Counted from the stretch's first letter, positions 1 to 6,922 are shown. The stretch: DNA of 13,268 nucleotides from an uncultured Coriobacteriales bacterium (GCA_934662525.1 CAKUKJ010000020.1:1-13268); one strand, 5' to 3'. The notes: generated from the letters alone by a model not told the origin. Numbers and translations are program-made.

Positions 1-48
1 CTCGAAGATGCCCTGCATGCGGTCTTCAAAAATGTCAAAAAGGTTCAT
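1..48 (-). CDS. FhaA-like DUF3662/FHA-domain protein, N-terminal fragment
   Basis: Only the first 16 codons lie in the window, reading MNLFDIFEDRMQGIFE. This matches the characteristic opening of DUF3662 (FhaA-type) proteins, which carry a C-terminal forkhead-associated domain that binds phosphothreonine. The ATG is preceded on the minus strand by a GGAAGGA ribosome site about 11 bases upstream. The gene follows the Ser/Thr kinase stop codon by 28 bases in the same direction, which fits co-transcription. In other Actinobacteria FhaA is a substrate and partner of PknA/PknB-type kinases in cell-wall control; that role is family knowledge and the link here is inferred from adjacency. The FHA domain itself lies outside the window, so the call rests on the N-terminal motif and context. 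Confidence 0.6.
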   Translation of the reverse strand, partial: MNLFDIFEDRMQGIFE

Positions 49-76
49 GGAAGCACCATTCCTTCCGAGGTGTCCT

Positions 77-1879
77 TTACGCGTTCGTTGCCGAGGCGCC
101 GGCGCTTGAAATGCCCTCCTCGAGGCGCGTCGAGCTGCCGAAGGCAAAGATGAGCAGTGCGACCAGTATAGTAGACCCAAGGGCGCAGGCGAGCTCCCCC
201 TGCGGCATGCCCGCCCATACCCCCTCATTTTCCATACGGTTACAACCCAGCTGAACTGCCAATATGATGATGAGGCCAAGAAGGGACGCCAGGTAGCAGC
301 GTGCTTTTGAGCCTGTGCGGCCGAGCTTTGCCTGCGCCGCCGCCGCCCCCGACCAGGCGGCCGACATGATGGCGAACGCGATGCCGGGCGTGCTGCCGCC
401 AAGCAGCGCAAGCCCCGCCTGCGTGAAGCAGCCCAGGGCCGTGGAGGAGGCGGCGGCCCCGGCCGGCAGCAGGTAGCCGCACACAAGGGGGGTGAGGGGG
501 ACGGGCATGGCGGGAGAGAGGCACGAGAGGAACGTTCCCGCAGCTTGCAAAGGATAGAGGCGTCCGACGGTCACCCACCATGCGAGCACCGCCGCAAGGA
601 TGGCGGCACCCAGCGGCATCGCTGCGTGGGCGATGCAGGCGACGCCCACGGCGACGGGCGCGGCGAAGCTCGCTATCTGCGGCGCGACGAGGCCGAGCGC
701 GGCCACGATGAAGAAGGCCGCGACGCAGCCCTGCGTGCCGGACGCCCCCACCAGCGCCCATGCCGCCATGGTGACGAGGCAGGCGGGCACGAGCGCGCCT
801 GCCAGGCGCAGGACGATGCCCGCCGCGCGCGGGCAGGCCTGGGTTACGATGCCGCCGTCGGGGTCGTATGCCGCATGGGGGGAGGGGGCGTCGGGCGAAT
901 CCGCCGGCTCTTCCCCCGCCGAGCGGCACGAGTCGTCGAGCACGTCGCGCACAAGCTCGGCAAGCGAACGGCGGCCCTGGCGAGGCCGGCCCAGCCCGGG
1001 CAGCATCTGCGCGGCGAAGTCGGCGGCGCTTGCGGTGCGGGCGTCGGGGTCGGGCTCGAGCGCGTCGAGCAGGGCGTCTGCCGCGCGCGGGTCGATCGAG
1101 TCGGAGATGGCGCAAGGGTCGGGGGCGCCTGCCAGCACGAGGTCGCGGCTCTGCGCTGCGGCGTCCGCCGCGAAGGGGCGAAAGCCGCACAGCGCCTCGT
1201 ACATGACGGCGGCAAAGGCGAAGACGTCGGTGCGCACATCGACCGCCCCGCCTTCTGCCTGCTCGGGGGGCATATAGCCCAAGGTGCCGCCGCGTGCCCC
1301 GGAATAGCCCGTCATGCTGGAAAGCGTCGCCATGCCGAAATCGGCGAGCTTCACGCGGCCCGACATGTCGACCATGATGTTGTCGGGCTTGATGTCGAGG
1401 TGGAGCACGCCGTTGTCGTGGGCGAACGCAAGCGCGTCGCACACGCCCTCCACCACGGCCGCGGCCTCGTCGCAGGTGAGCAGGCCGTCTTCGGTTGCGT
1501 CGAGCAGCTCCGCAAGGCTCGCGCCCTCCACATACTCCATGATGATGTAGGCGTGCGTCTCGTCGCTTTCGAAGTCGATCATCTGCACGATGTTGGGGTG
1601 AGGCAGCATGCTGGCTGTGCGCGTCTCGTTGAGCGCGGCCTTGAGCAGGGCGTTTTTGCGCGCATCGGTGAGATAGCCGGGGGCGCCCTCGGCAAGGGGG
1701 CCGGCGGGCATCTGGGGGCGCAGCTCGATGGACTTGATGGCCACGCGGCGCATGAGGCGGGGGTCCCAGCAGACGTACACCGTTCCAAAGCCGCCCTGCC
1801 CCCGCGTCTCGAGCACGCGGTAGCGCCCGAGCAGAAGCTGTTCGGCCAAGGTCTGTGGGTCGGTGGCGGGTGCGGGCAA
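77..1879 (-). CDS. Serine/threonine protein kinase with multi-pass membrane C-terminus
   Basis: A 600-residue protein with an N-terminal Hanks-type kinase domain (about residues 15-295). Visible motifs are the glycine loop GQGGFGTV (27-34), ATP lysine K49 in VAIK, catalytic loop HLDIKPDN (160-167) with D162, DFG (180-182) and the GTLGYMPPE activation/P+1 segment (198-206). Residues 300-350 form an acidic, Pro-rich linker. Residues about 352-582 are strongly hydrophobic, with some seven or eight predicted membrane segments. There are no PASTA repeats, unlike PknB. The catalytic HRD arginine is replaced by Leu (L161), so it is not an RD kinase in the usual sense, but the catalytic residues are intact. 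The start is TTG at 1879, chosen because AAGGAG lies 7 bases upstream (1887-1892). It is followed by an FhaA-like gene in the same direction. Substrate and signal are unknown. Confidence 0.9.
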   Translation of the reverse strand: MPAPATDPQTLAEQLLLGRYRVLETRGQGGFGTVYVCWDPRLMRRVAIKSIELRPQMPAGPLAEGAPGYLTDARKNALLKAALNETRTASMLPHPNIVQMIDFESDETHAYIIMEYVEGASLAELLDATEDGLLTCDEAAAVVEGVCDALAFAHDNGVLHLDIKPDNIMVDMSGRVKLADFGMATLSSMTGYSGARGGTLGYMPPEQAEGGAVDVRTDVFAFAAVMYEALCGFRPFAADAAAQSRDLVLAGAPDPCAISDSIDPRAADALLDALEPDPDARTASAADFAAQMLPGLGRPRQGRRSLAELVRDVLDDSCRSAGEEPADSPDAPSPHAAYDPDGGIVTQACPRAAGIVLRLAGALVPACLVTMAAWALVGASGTQGCVAAFFIVAALGLVAPQIASFAAPVAVGVACIAHAAMPLGAAILAAVLAWWVTVGRLYPLQAAGTFLSCLSPAMPVPLTPLVCGYLLPAGAAASSTALGCFTQAGLALLGGSTPGIAFAIMSAAWSGAAAAQAKLGRTGSKARCYLASLLGLIIILAVQLGCNRMENEGVWAGMPQGELACALGSTILVALLIFAFGSSTRLEEGISSAGASATNA

Positions 1880-1886
1880 GAACGTG

Positions 1887-1892
1887 CTCCTT
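1887..1892 (-). promoter_or_regulatory. Ribosome binding site fixing the kinase TTG start
   Basis: AAGGAG on the minus strand, 7 bases upstream of the TTG at 1879. The spacing supports a rare TTG start. Confidence 0.6.
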
Positions 1893-1936
1893 CAGTCGCG
1901 GGCCTTATTCGCCGGGGCGCGTGGGCGCCGGCTTGT

Positions 1937-1957
1937 CGGGATAGGCAATTCTACCCG
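1937..1957. promoter_or_regulatory. Imperfect inverted repeat overlapping a possible kinase -10 box
   Basis: CGGGATAG (1937-1944) and CTACCCG (1951-1957) are complementary apart from one bulged A, with a 6-base centre. On the minus strand the right half contains TAGAAT (1953-1948), a 5/6 match to a -10 box about 70 bases before the kinase start. No convincing -35 box is seen. The dyad could be an operator or a leader hairpin. The rest of the 1880-2083 gap between the divergent kinase and the small membrane protein shows only the two ribosome sites and a GGGC/GCCC dyad near 2010-2020. Confidence 0.3.
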
Positions 1958-2083
1958 CTGGGCGTGTGCACCCGGTGGTGCGGCGTTGTTTGAGGCGCCT
2001 GAGGTGCCGGGCAGGGGCCCGCCTTGGGTAGGATGATGAGGTCTTTCGGGCCGCGTGGGCGGCATGTTTGCAGGAGGCAAGGC

Positions 2084-2365
2084 ATGGTCTATCGCGTTCT
2101 GTCCATCTTGAACCACATCGCCTTCGGTCTTATGACCTTGGCGTTTGCCGTGTGCCTCGTGTACACGATCAGCGCGCCCGTGGTGCAGTCGGGCGTGCAG
2201 CAGGTGCAGCAGTCGGCGGAACAGATCGCCTCCTCGGCTGCCGAGGCGATGCAGTCCGAGCTCACTCAGCAGACGGACGAAGCCCTGAGCGGCGTGAATT
2301 CGGCACTCTCCCAGGTGAGGCGGGCCCTCGAAGGCGTGTGGGAGACGTTCACCGCGCCTGAGTAG
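2084..2365 (+). CDS. Small single-pass membrane protein of unknown function
   Basis: A 93-residue protein that I do not recognise. Residues about 5-30 form one hydrophobic membrane segment after a short N-terminus with a single Arg. Residues 35-85 are rich in Gln, Ala and Ser with regularly spaced hydrophobic residues, as expected for an amphipathic or coiled-coil helix, probably on the outside. The frame is open further upstream to 2024, but the ATG at 2084 is chosen because AGGAGG (2072-2077) lies 6 bases before it and the membrane segment then falls at the N-terminus. It is divergent from the kinase gene, with the tRNA-Leu promoter 38 bases beyond its stop. No enzyme motif is visible. A membrane-tethered coiled-coil or stress-type envelope protein is possible, but this is speculation. 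Confidence 0.7.
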   Translation: MVYRVLSILNHIAFGLMTLAFAVCLVYTISAPVVQSGVQQVQQSAEQIASSAAEAMQSELTQQTDEALSGVNSALSQVRRALEGVWETFTAPE

Positions 2366-2403
2366 GGGTGTTTGTGTGCATAACATGAATCACCGTGTTC
2401 TAC

Positions 2404-2433
2404 TTGCCGAGAGGCTGGGCGCTCATCTATAGT
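2404..2433 (+). promoter_or_regulatory. Promoter of tRNA-Leu
   Basis: -35 box TTGCCG (2404-2409), 18-base spacer and -10 box TATAGT (2428-2433). The -10 box ends 10 bases before the mature tRNA 5' end, so transcription would start just upstream of the tRNA. Confidence 0.6.
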
Positions 2434-2443
2434 TTGTTCCTGC

Positions 2444-2530
2444 GCGGGCGTGGCGGAATTGGCAGACGCGTATGGTTCAGGTCCATATGGCCGCAAGGTC
2501 GTGGGGGTTCAAGTCCCTTCGCCCGCACCA
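2444..2530 (+). tRNA. tRNA-Leu(CAG)
   Basis: A complete class II cloverleaf. Acceptor GCGGGCG (2444-2450) pairs with CGCCCGC (2520-2526), followed by discriminator A and an encoded CCA (2528-2530). The anticodon stem TATGG/CCATA encloses the loop TTCAGGT with anticodon CAG at 2478-2480, reading CUG. The T-loop is GTTCAAG. A long variable arm is present, as usual for Leu. The tRNA-Leu-type D-loop with AATTGGCAGACGC supports the identity. Confidence 0.95.
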
Positions 2531-2540
2531 CTTGAGATTG

Positions 2541-2570
2541 AAGCCTCGGCTGAAAGGTCGAGGCTTTTTT
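2541..2570 (+). terminator. Rho-independent terminator after tRNA-Leu
   Basis: Stem AAGCCTCG (2541-2548) pairs with CGAGGCTT (2559-2566) around a 10-base loop, followed by a run of Ts. It lies 10 bases after the tRNA 3' end. Confidence 0.85.
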
Positions 2571-2609
2571 CTTATCTTGTGAGCCCCACGCACGGGGTCT
2601 GCGCACGCA

Positions 2610-2618
2610 TGGTATGAT
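2610..2618 (+). promoter_or_regulatory. Extended -10 promoter element of tRNA-Ser(TGA)
   Basis: TGG followed by TATGAT (2613-2618) gives an extended -10 element, ending 10 bases before the tRNA. No good -35 box is seen at the expected distance, which fits an extended -10 promoter. A separate promoter is expected because a terminator separates this tRNA from tRNA-Leu. Confidence 0.5.
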
Positions 2619-2628
2619 GTGCGCCCAC

Positions 2629-2720
2629 GGAGGGATGGCAGAGCTGGTTTATTGCAGCGGTCTTGAAAACCGCCGAGCGGCAACCCCGTTCCGAGGGTTC
2701 GAATCCCTCTCCCTCCGCCA
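2629..2720 (+). tRNA. tRNA-Ser(TGA)
   Basis: Acceptor GGAGGGA (2629-2635) pairs with TCCCTCC (2710-2716), then discriminator G and an encoded CCA (2718-2720). The anticodon stem GCGGT/ACCGC encloses CTTGAAA with anticodon TGA at 2664-2666. There is a long variable arm, as in class II tRNAs, and a standard GGTTCGAATCC T-arm. Confidence 0.95.
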
Positions 2721-2735
2721 GATTGGTTTTAGCCG

Positions 2736-2760
2736 AGCGGCCCCATGTGGGTCGCTTTTT
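2736..2760 (+). terminator. Terminator after tRNA-Ser(TGA)
   Basis: Stem AGCGGCCC (2736-2743) pairs with GGGTCGCT (2749-2756), with one G-T pair and a 5-base loop, followed by five Ts. Confidence 0.8.
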
Positions 2761-2804
2761 GTATCCGGCGCACTCAAGGTTGCGCAGAGCTTGAGAGGAC
2801 CACC

Positions 2805-4091
2805 ATGAAGCAGTGCCGCCCCTTCCCCCAGGCCGTCATCACGAAGAAGGGCGCCCGGTTCTTGGCCGAGGGCAACGTCTGGGTGTTCGACGCCGAGGTC
2901 CTGCGCATAGACCCCGCCCCCGCCGACGGCCGCGAGGCAGTCAACGGCGACGTGGTGGACGTGGTTGACGAGAAGGGCACCTACCTGGGCACGGGCCCGG
3001 TGTCGCTTGAGTCCAAGATTCGCGTGCGCCTCGTGTCGCGCAACGCCAACGACCGCTTTGACGCCGACTTCTGGGAGCGCAAGGTGCGCTGGGCCTGGGA
3101 GTATCGCAAGACCTGCATGGGCGCCTCGGCGCTGCCGGGGTGCGAGCCTGACACGAATTGCTGCCGTCTCATCTTCTCGGAGGCCGATGGCTTTCCGGGC
3201 CTTGTGGTGGACCGCTACGAGGACATCCTGGTGGCCGAGGTGCTCACGGTGGGCATGGAGCGCCTGAAGGCGGCCATCTTGCCGGCGCTTGTGCGTGTGC
3301 TGCGCGAAGACGGGCAGTCCATCGTGGGCGTCTACGAGCGCAACGACTCCAAGGTGCGCGAGAAGGAGGGGTTGCCCCTCTACAAGGGCTGGTTTGCGCT
3401 TGAGGGCGAGGTCGAGCCCGAGACCACCCGCCGCATCGTGTGCGAGAACGGCATCAAGTACGACATCGACTTCGAGAACAGCCAGAAGACGGGGTTCTTC
3501 CTCGACCAGAAGTTCAACCGCCGCGCGGTGGCGAGGCTGGCGCGCGGCCGCCGCGTGCTCGACTGCTTCACGCATGTGGGCACGTTCGCCTTGAACGCCG
3601 CGGCCGCAGGCGCCGAGTTCGTGCACGGCGTGGATGTGAGCGCCACGGCGGTGGACTTGTGCCGAAGCAACGCCCGGCTCAACGGCCTCGATGTCACGAC
3701 GCGCTTCACTTGCGCAAACGTGTTCGATTTCCTGCCGAGCCTCGAGACGCGCGACGGCATGCGCGAGGCGGGCGGCCCCTTCGACCTCATCGTGCTCGAC
3801 CCGCCGGCGTTCACGAAGAGCCGTGCGAAGATCCGCGAGGCGGCCGGCGGCTACAAGCAGATCAACGCCCGCGCCATGAAGCTGCTGCCGCGCGGCGGAT
3901 ACCTCGCCACGTGCTCCTGCTCGCACTTCATGGCCGAGGACATGCTCAAGAAGGTCGTGGCCGAGGCGGCCCACGATGCAAACGTGCAGCTGCGCCAGGT
4001 GGAGATACGCCAGCAGGCCCCCGACCACCCCATCGTCTGGGGCATCCCCGAGACCAACTACCTGAAGTTCTTCATCTTCCAGGTGGTGTAA
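2805..4091 (+). CDS. rlmI: 23S rRNA (cytosine-C5) methyltransferase, RlmI type
   Basis: A 428-residue class I SAM-dependent methyltransferase with the RlmI architecture. It has an N-terminal PUA-like domain (about 8-75, opening VITKKGARFLAEGNVWVF), a central EEHEE-like domain (about 85-205) and a Rossmann methyltransferase domain. Visible motifs are NSQKTGFFLDQ (225-235), SAM motif I VLDCFTHVGTFAL (251-263), motif IV LDPPAF (331-336) and motif VI CSCSHFM (370-376), which holds the candidate catalytic Cys. Family members form m5C1962 in 23S rRNA; this exact target is inferred. The ATG at 2805 is used because GAGAGGA precedes it. Starting upstream at 2745 would put the N-terminus inside the tRNA-Ser terminator. 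No promoter is obvious in the 44 bases between that terminator and the ATG, so read-through from the tRNA is possible. Confidence 0.9.
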   Translation: MKQCRPFPQAVITKKGARFLAEGNVWVFDAEVLRIDPAPADGREAVNGDVVDVVDEKGTYLGTGPVSLESKIRVRLVSRNANDRFDADFWERKVRWAWEYRKTCMGASALPGCEPDTNCCRLIFSEADGFPGLVVDRYEDILVAEVLTVGMERLKAAILPALVRVLREDGQSIVGVYERNDSKVREKEGLPLYKGWFALEGEVEPETTRRIVCENGIKYDIDFENSQKTGFFLDQKFNRRAVARLARGRRVLDCFTHVGTFALNAAAAGAEFVHGVDVSATAVDLCRSNARLNGLDVTTRFTCANVFDFLPSLETRDGMREAGGPFDLIVLDPPAFTKSRAKIREAAGGYKQINARAMKLLPRGGYLATCSCSHFMAEDMLKKVVAEAAHDANVQLRQVEIRQQAPDHPIVWGIPETNYLKFFIFQVV

Positions 4092-4120
4092 AGCCAGCTC
4101 GGCCTGCCGCCTTCCATACG

Positions 4121-4165
4121 AGCGCCCCGCGCCCCGTCGAGTCCAAGAGGACCCGCCGGGGCGCT
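4121..4165. terminator. Hairpin between convergent rlmI and deacetylase genes
   Basis: AGCGCCCC (4121-4128) pairs with GGGGCGCT (4158-4165), and GTCC/GGAC (4141-4144/4149-4152) forms a nested stem inside. It lies between two converging stop codons (4091 and 4174) and can fold in either transcript. The T-run is weak (TTCTGT on the plus strand), so it may be an imperfect terminator or an mRNA 3'-end stabiliser. Confidence 0.55.
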
Positions 4166-4173
4166 TCTGTATA

Positions 4174-5604
4174 TCACTGGCTGTTTTGTTTGCTCAGCTC
4201 GGTGATAGGGTCGTACTCCTTGGGGTTGTACCAGGTCACGAGGTCGTCGGATGGAATGACGGCATCGGCGGGACGGGTACAGGTGCCGCTCGTGACCCAG
4301 TCGGGGAAAGTGCCGCAGGAGGCAAGCAGCTCGTTCATGGTGACGAACTCGAAGCCTTGCGCCTGGTAGGCCTCGATGATTTGGGGAAGCGCAATCAAGT
4401 CGCGCTCTCGGTCGCCGCCAGCGTCGTGCATGAGGATGATGGAGCCGTTGAAGGCGTCGGGGTTGGAAGCGAGGGTCGCGCCCGTCACCTCGGTGCAGTT
4501 CGAGACGATCTTGGCTGCGCCGTCTTCGAGGCCGTATCCTTGGTGTTCGATATCCCAGTCTTGCGAGTCGAGCCCCCAGTAGGCGGTGTAGGCGAGGTTG
4601 CCGCCTGCCCGCAGGTAGGCGAGGAAGCTGCTGCCGTAGAAGTTGCCGTATGGTGGTCGGATGACGTTGGACTCGACGCCACATGCTTGCGACACGGCCG
4701 ACAGAGAGCGCGTTATCTCGTCGGCGCGGGCGTCATCGTCAAGCTTAAGGAGGTCGGAGTGCGAGTATGTGTGGCTGGCGACCTGATGACCCTCCTCCAC
4801 ACATCGGCGAGATAGGGCTGCATAGTCTTCCCCCGCATCTACTTGAGAGCCAAGGTTGAAGAACGTTGCCTTTGCTCCGTAGCGCGAGAGGATGTCGAGG
4901 TACTGAGGGGTATAAGTCAGGTCGGGACCATCATCGAATGTTATGGAGACAAGGCGACGTCCGTCAATAGGGTTGATCTTATCGCCCAAACCAATGATGA
5001 GGTCCTTCGGCTCTTCGGTCACGCCCAAGTCAACGGTTTTCCCCGAGTGAACCCCCGTCACAATGCTTGATACGCCAGCCTTCCCCCATTGAACCACATA
5101 ACCGATTTTTACAAGGAAGTATTTGTCTTCGGGTACTTGTGCCCCACAGGGGATGTCGGTGTTTTGCGCAATGACTGCTTCGGTTGTGTCACTCCCATTT
5201 GAGAACTCGAGGATATCATTTTCAGCGAGGCGGTACTTATCGACATCCACCTCCTTTCCGTTCACGCGCAATGCATAGTGCTCGCCGCTGCCTTGCTCTA
5301 TAATTTCAGGAATCTCCCCCTCGGCGCTGACGGCGACTAAGTTGCCGTTTGATGGATGGGCATATCCTAGGTTGACAATGTCCTGGGCAGTTGCGCCTAC
5401 AGGAGCCGTGCGTACCGAGCCGTTTACCGTGCATACTACAGCGCGGTGCGTGTACCATACTGCTCCTGCAAGCCCCAGTGTTGCGAGGCTGGCGATGCCG
5501 ATACCTGCGGCCTTGAGAACTTGCCTGCGCGTGATTTCCGGCTTGGGGGATTGATTAGAGTAATGGTTGCGACTGGCATATAGGTTGCTTTGCCGGGGTC
5601 GCAT
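4174..5604 (-). CDS. Tat-exported polysaccharide deacetylase (CE4/NodB family)
   Basis: A 476-residue protein. The N-terminus carries a twin-arginine signal (TRRQVLK, 25-31) and a hydrophobic stretch (about 32-50). A beta-rich segment of unknown family (about 57-200) precedes the NodB domain (about 217-430). All CE4 motifs are visible: TFDDGP (222-227, catalytic D224 and metal ligand D225), HTYSH (278-282, metal ligands H278 and H282), RPPYG (316-320), DSQDW (346-350) and LMHDAG (391-396, H393). It is therefore predicted to be active, removing N-acetyl groups from a surface glycan; peptidoglycan is inferred from the neighbours. The ATG at 5604 is chosen for AAAGAGGG 7 bases upstream (5612-5619); an ATG at 5646 has no ribosome site. 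It is the last gene of the operon and starts 47 bases after the stop of the second binding-protein gene. Confidence 0.88.
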   Translation of the reverse strand: MRPRQSNLYASRNHYSNQSPKPEITRRQVLKAAGIGIASLATLGLAGAVWYTHRAVVCTVNGSVRTAPVGATAQDIVNLGYAHPSNGNLVAVSAEGEIPEIIEQGSGEHYALRVNGKEVDVDKYRLAENDILEFSNGSDTTEAVIAQNTDIPCGAQVPEDKYFLVKIGYVVQWGKAGVSSIVTGVHSGKTVDLGVTEEPKDLIIGLGDKINPIDGRRLVSITFDDGPDLTYTPQYLDILSRYGAKATFFNLGSQVDAGEDYAALSRRCVEEGHQVASHTYSHSDLLKLDDDARADEITRSLSAVSQACGVESNVIRPPYGNFYGSSFLAYLRAGGNLAYTAYWGLDSQDWDIEHQGYGLEDGAAKIVSNCTEVTGATLASNPDAFNGSIILMHDAGGDRERDLIALPQIIEAYQAQGFEFVTMNELLASCGTFPDWVTSGTCTRPADAVIPSDDLVTWYNPKEYDPITELSKQNSQ

Positions 5605-5651
5605 GGTGCCGCCCTCTTTGTAGGATCGATTTCTATTTGGCCCCATGGAGT

Positions 5652-6185
5652 TTAAAACCAGCCCGCATTGAGGCGTCTTTGCATAGCTTTGACACACGGC
5701 GAAGGGCCGCTTAGAACACCATCAACATATGTGCCCATTCTCGACTGAAGAGCTCTGATATCGTTTGTTCCGAACAGGCCATCCTGGGTTGTTCCGAGGA
5801 CGCGTTGCAAAACTTTGATAAGCCCATCGCCATAGAGCGTGCCATCGCAATGCCATCCACTTGTTAGGGCGCTGTTGGCCTGAATTGTTGCGTAATATTG
5901 GTGATAGATATAAAGGTTAAAAGACACTCCGAGTTGATTGGCAAGTAATGCCGATGTCCCTTGGCCCCAATAACCGTCCTCATTAATTGCCACATAATTT
6001 ACGAGTTCGTCAAAACTCATCGAGGCAATCAAAAGGCCGGTTTCGTATTCCTCCGTTTCGAGTTCTTCTTCGATTGCCTGCGCATGCGCAATGGCTGGTC
6101 CCTTGATCGCCGCTATTGTCGCAGCCGCTCCTAAAACTCCGACTCTTTTGATAAAGGCGCGCCTGCTGATGGCAAGATTCGACAC
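5652..6185 (-). CDS. Tat-exported peptidoglycan-binding-like protein, paralogue A
   Basis: A 177-residue protein with a near-consensus Tat motif SRRAFIK (7-13), a hydrophobic segment (15-33) and a likely cleavage site after AHA (33-35). After an acidic linker come three related segments built around DG: DGYWG (70-74), DGLFG (135-139) and DGVLSG (155-160). The last two are each followed by a helix ending in a Gln-containing motif (IRALQ, VKAMQ). This layout, with YHQ...IQAN...LTSGW between the first and second, resembles the C-terminal cell-wall-binding modules of GH25-type and phage lysins, related to PG_binding_1. No catalytic domain is present. The GTG at 6185 is used, with AGGAAG just upstream. 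The same three-segment plan recurs in the gene before it. Wall binding is inferred. Confidence 0.8.
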   Translation of the reverse strand: MSNLAISRRAFIKRVGVLGAAATIAAIKGPAIAHAQAIEEELETEEYETGLLIASMSFDELVNYVAINEDGYWGQGTSALLANQLGVSFNLYIYHQYYATIQANSALTSGWHCDGTLYGDGLIKVLQRVLGTTQDGLFGTNDIRALQSRMGTYVDGVLSGPSPCVKAMQRRLNAGWF

Positions 6186-6229
6186 TGCTCTTCCTTTCGA
6201 TCGTGGAGATATTCAAGTCAGAATTTGAA

Positions 6230-6790
6230 TTACCAAGGACGATTTGCTCTGGCGAAGTTTGCTTGAATGACACGAACGCATGTTGAAGGGGCGGAGATGA
6301 TTCCATCCTGTGGGGTTCCAACGCAAGCCTGAAGATGGCGGATGGTGGTTGAGCCCATAATCCCGTCGGTCTCGCCCGATCCACAATGTGCTTGAATGGC
6401 ACGGATGGTGGTATCACCAGCGAGAGAAGAGTCGCAGTACCATCCTGAAGTTAGGCCAGGGTTTGCATTGATATTCGATTGCCACTGATGGTAGACGCAG
6501 CCAGTGACGCTCAATCCATAGAGATATGCCTGCCAGGTTGATGTTGTCGCCATGCCCCAATAGCCATCTTCTGCCAAGGCAACCCTTGTCAGACTTTGCA
6601 GATCGAGTGACTGGAGGTAAAGGGAGTACTCTTGAGCATTTTCCTCGGTGATCTCAACGTCCTCGGCTGCGTGCGCAAGACGTATGCCTGATGCCCCGGA
6701 TATCGCAAGGCCACCCATGGCGCCGACGAGTCCAACCGAGGCCCTTAGAAGCTCTCGACGGGTGATGGGGGTTGATTTAGGCGCGTTCAT
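6230..6790 (-). CDS. Tat-exported peptidoglycan-binding-like protein, paralogue B
   Basis: A 186-residue protein, first gene of the minus-strand operon. It has a Tat motif TRRELLR (10-16), a hydrophobic stretch (17-38) and a likely cleavage site near AHAA (39-42). It shares the plan of its neighbour: EDGYWG (74-79), VYHQ (99-102), LTSGWYCD (113-120), TDGIMG (141-146) with IRHLQ, and a final QDGIIS (161-166) with a following VRVIQ. It lacks a catalytic domain. Outside these landmarks the two proteins differ widely, so the duplication is old or one was acquired separately. The ATG at 6790 has AAGGAG 7 bases upstream (6798-6803). It ends 44 bases before paralogue A begins, which supports a single transcript. 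It may bind the wall, place or inhibit an enzyme, or shield the glycan; none of these is shown. Confidence 0.8.
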   Translation of the reverse strand: MNAPKSTPITRRELLRASVGLVGAMGGLAISGASGIRLAHAAEDVEITEENAQEYSLYLQSLDLQSLTRVALAEDGYWGMATTSTWQAYLYGLSVTGCVYHQWQSNINANPGLTSGWYCDSSLAGDTTIRAIQAHCGSGETDGIMGSTTIRHLQACVGTPQDGIISAPSTCVRVIQANFARANRPW

Positions 6791-6922
6791 TCTTGATCTC
6801 CTTATGCAGTGATGTATAGGGAACGGCGGGTCTGCCTCGCCGCGTTTGCGAGCCTAGCGGTATCTGATTGAATGAGAGAAATGCAATGTTTGATACAGCC
6901 AATTTAAGTTCTGGATTAATCG

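Noticed and set aside
545..1993. Long plus-strand open frame (482 codons) opposite the kinase gene
   Set aside because: Its translation is low-complexity Arg/Gly/Ala/His-rich with no domain. It mirrors the kinase, whose motifs are unmistakable, and is a GC-rich antisense shadow.
2444..2720. tRNA pair as an integration site for a mobile element
   Set aside because: No integrase, no repeated tRNA 3' end and no phage-like genes are found on either side.
2745..2804. Upstream in-frame start for rlmI
   Set aside because: It lies inside the tRNA-Ser terminator and adds 20 residues without homology to the family. The ATG at 2805 has a ribosome site and begins right before the PUA domain.
2649..4028. 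459-codon minus-strand frame opposite rlmI
   Set aside because: It runs through tRNA-Ser, has a His/Ala/Arg-rich composition and no motif. It is a shadow of rlmI.
5652..6790. Prophage lysis module
   Set aside because: The binding segments resemble lysin modules, but there is no catalytic domain, holin or phage structural gene, and both proteins have Tat signals rather than phage-type release.
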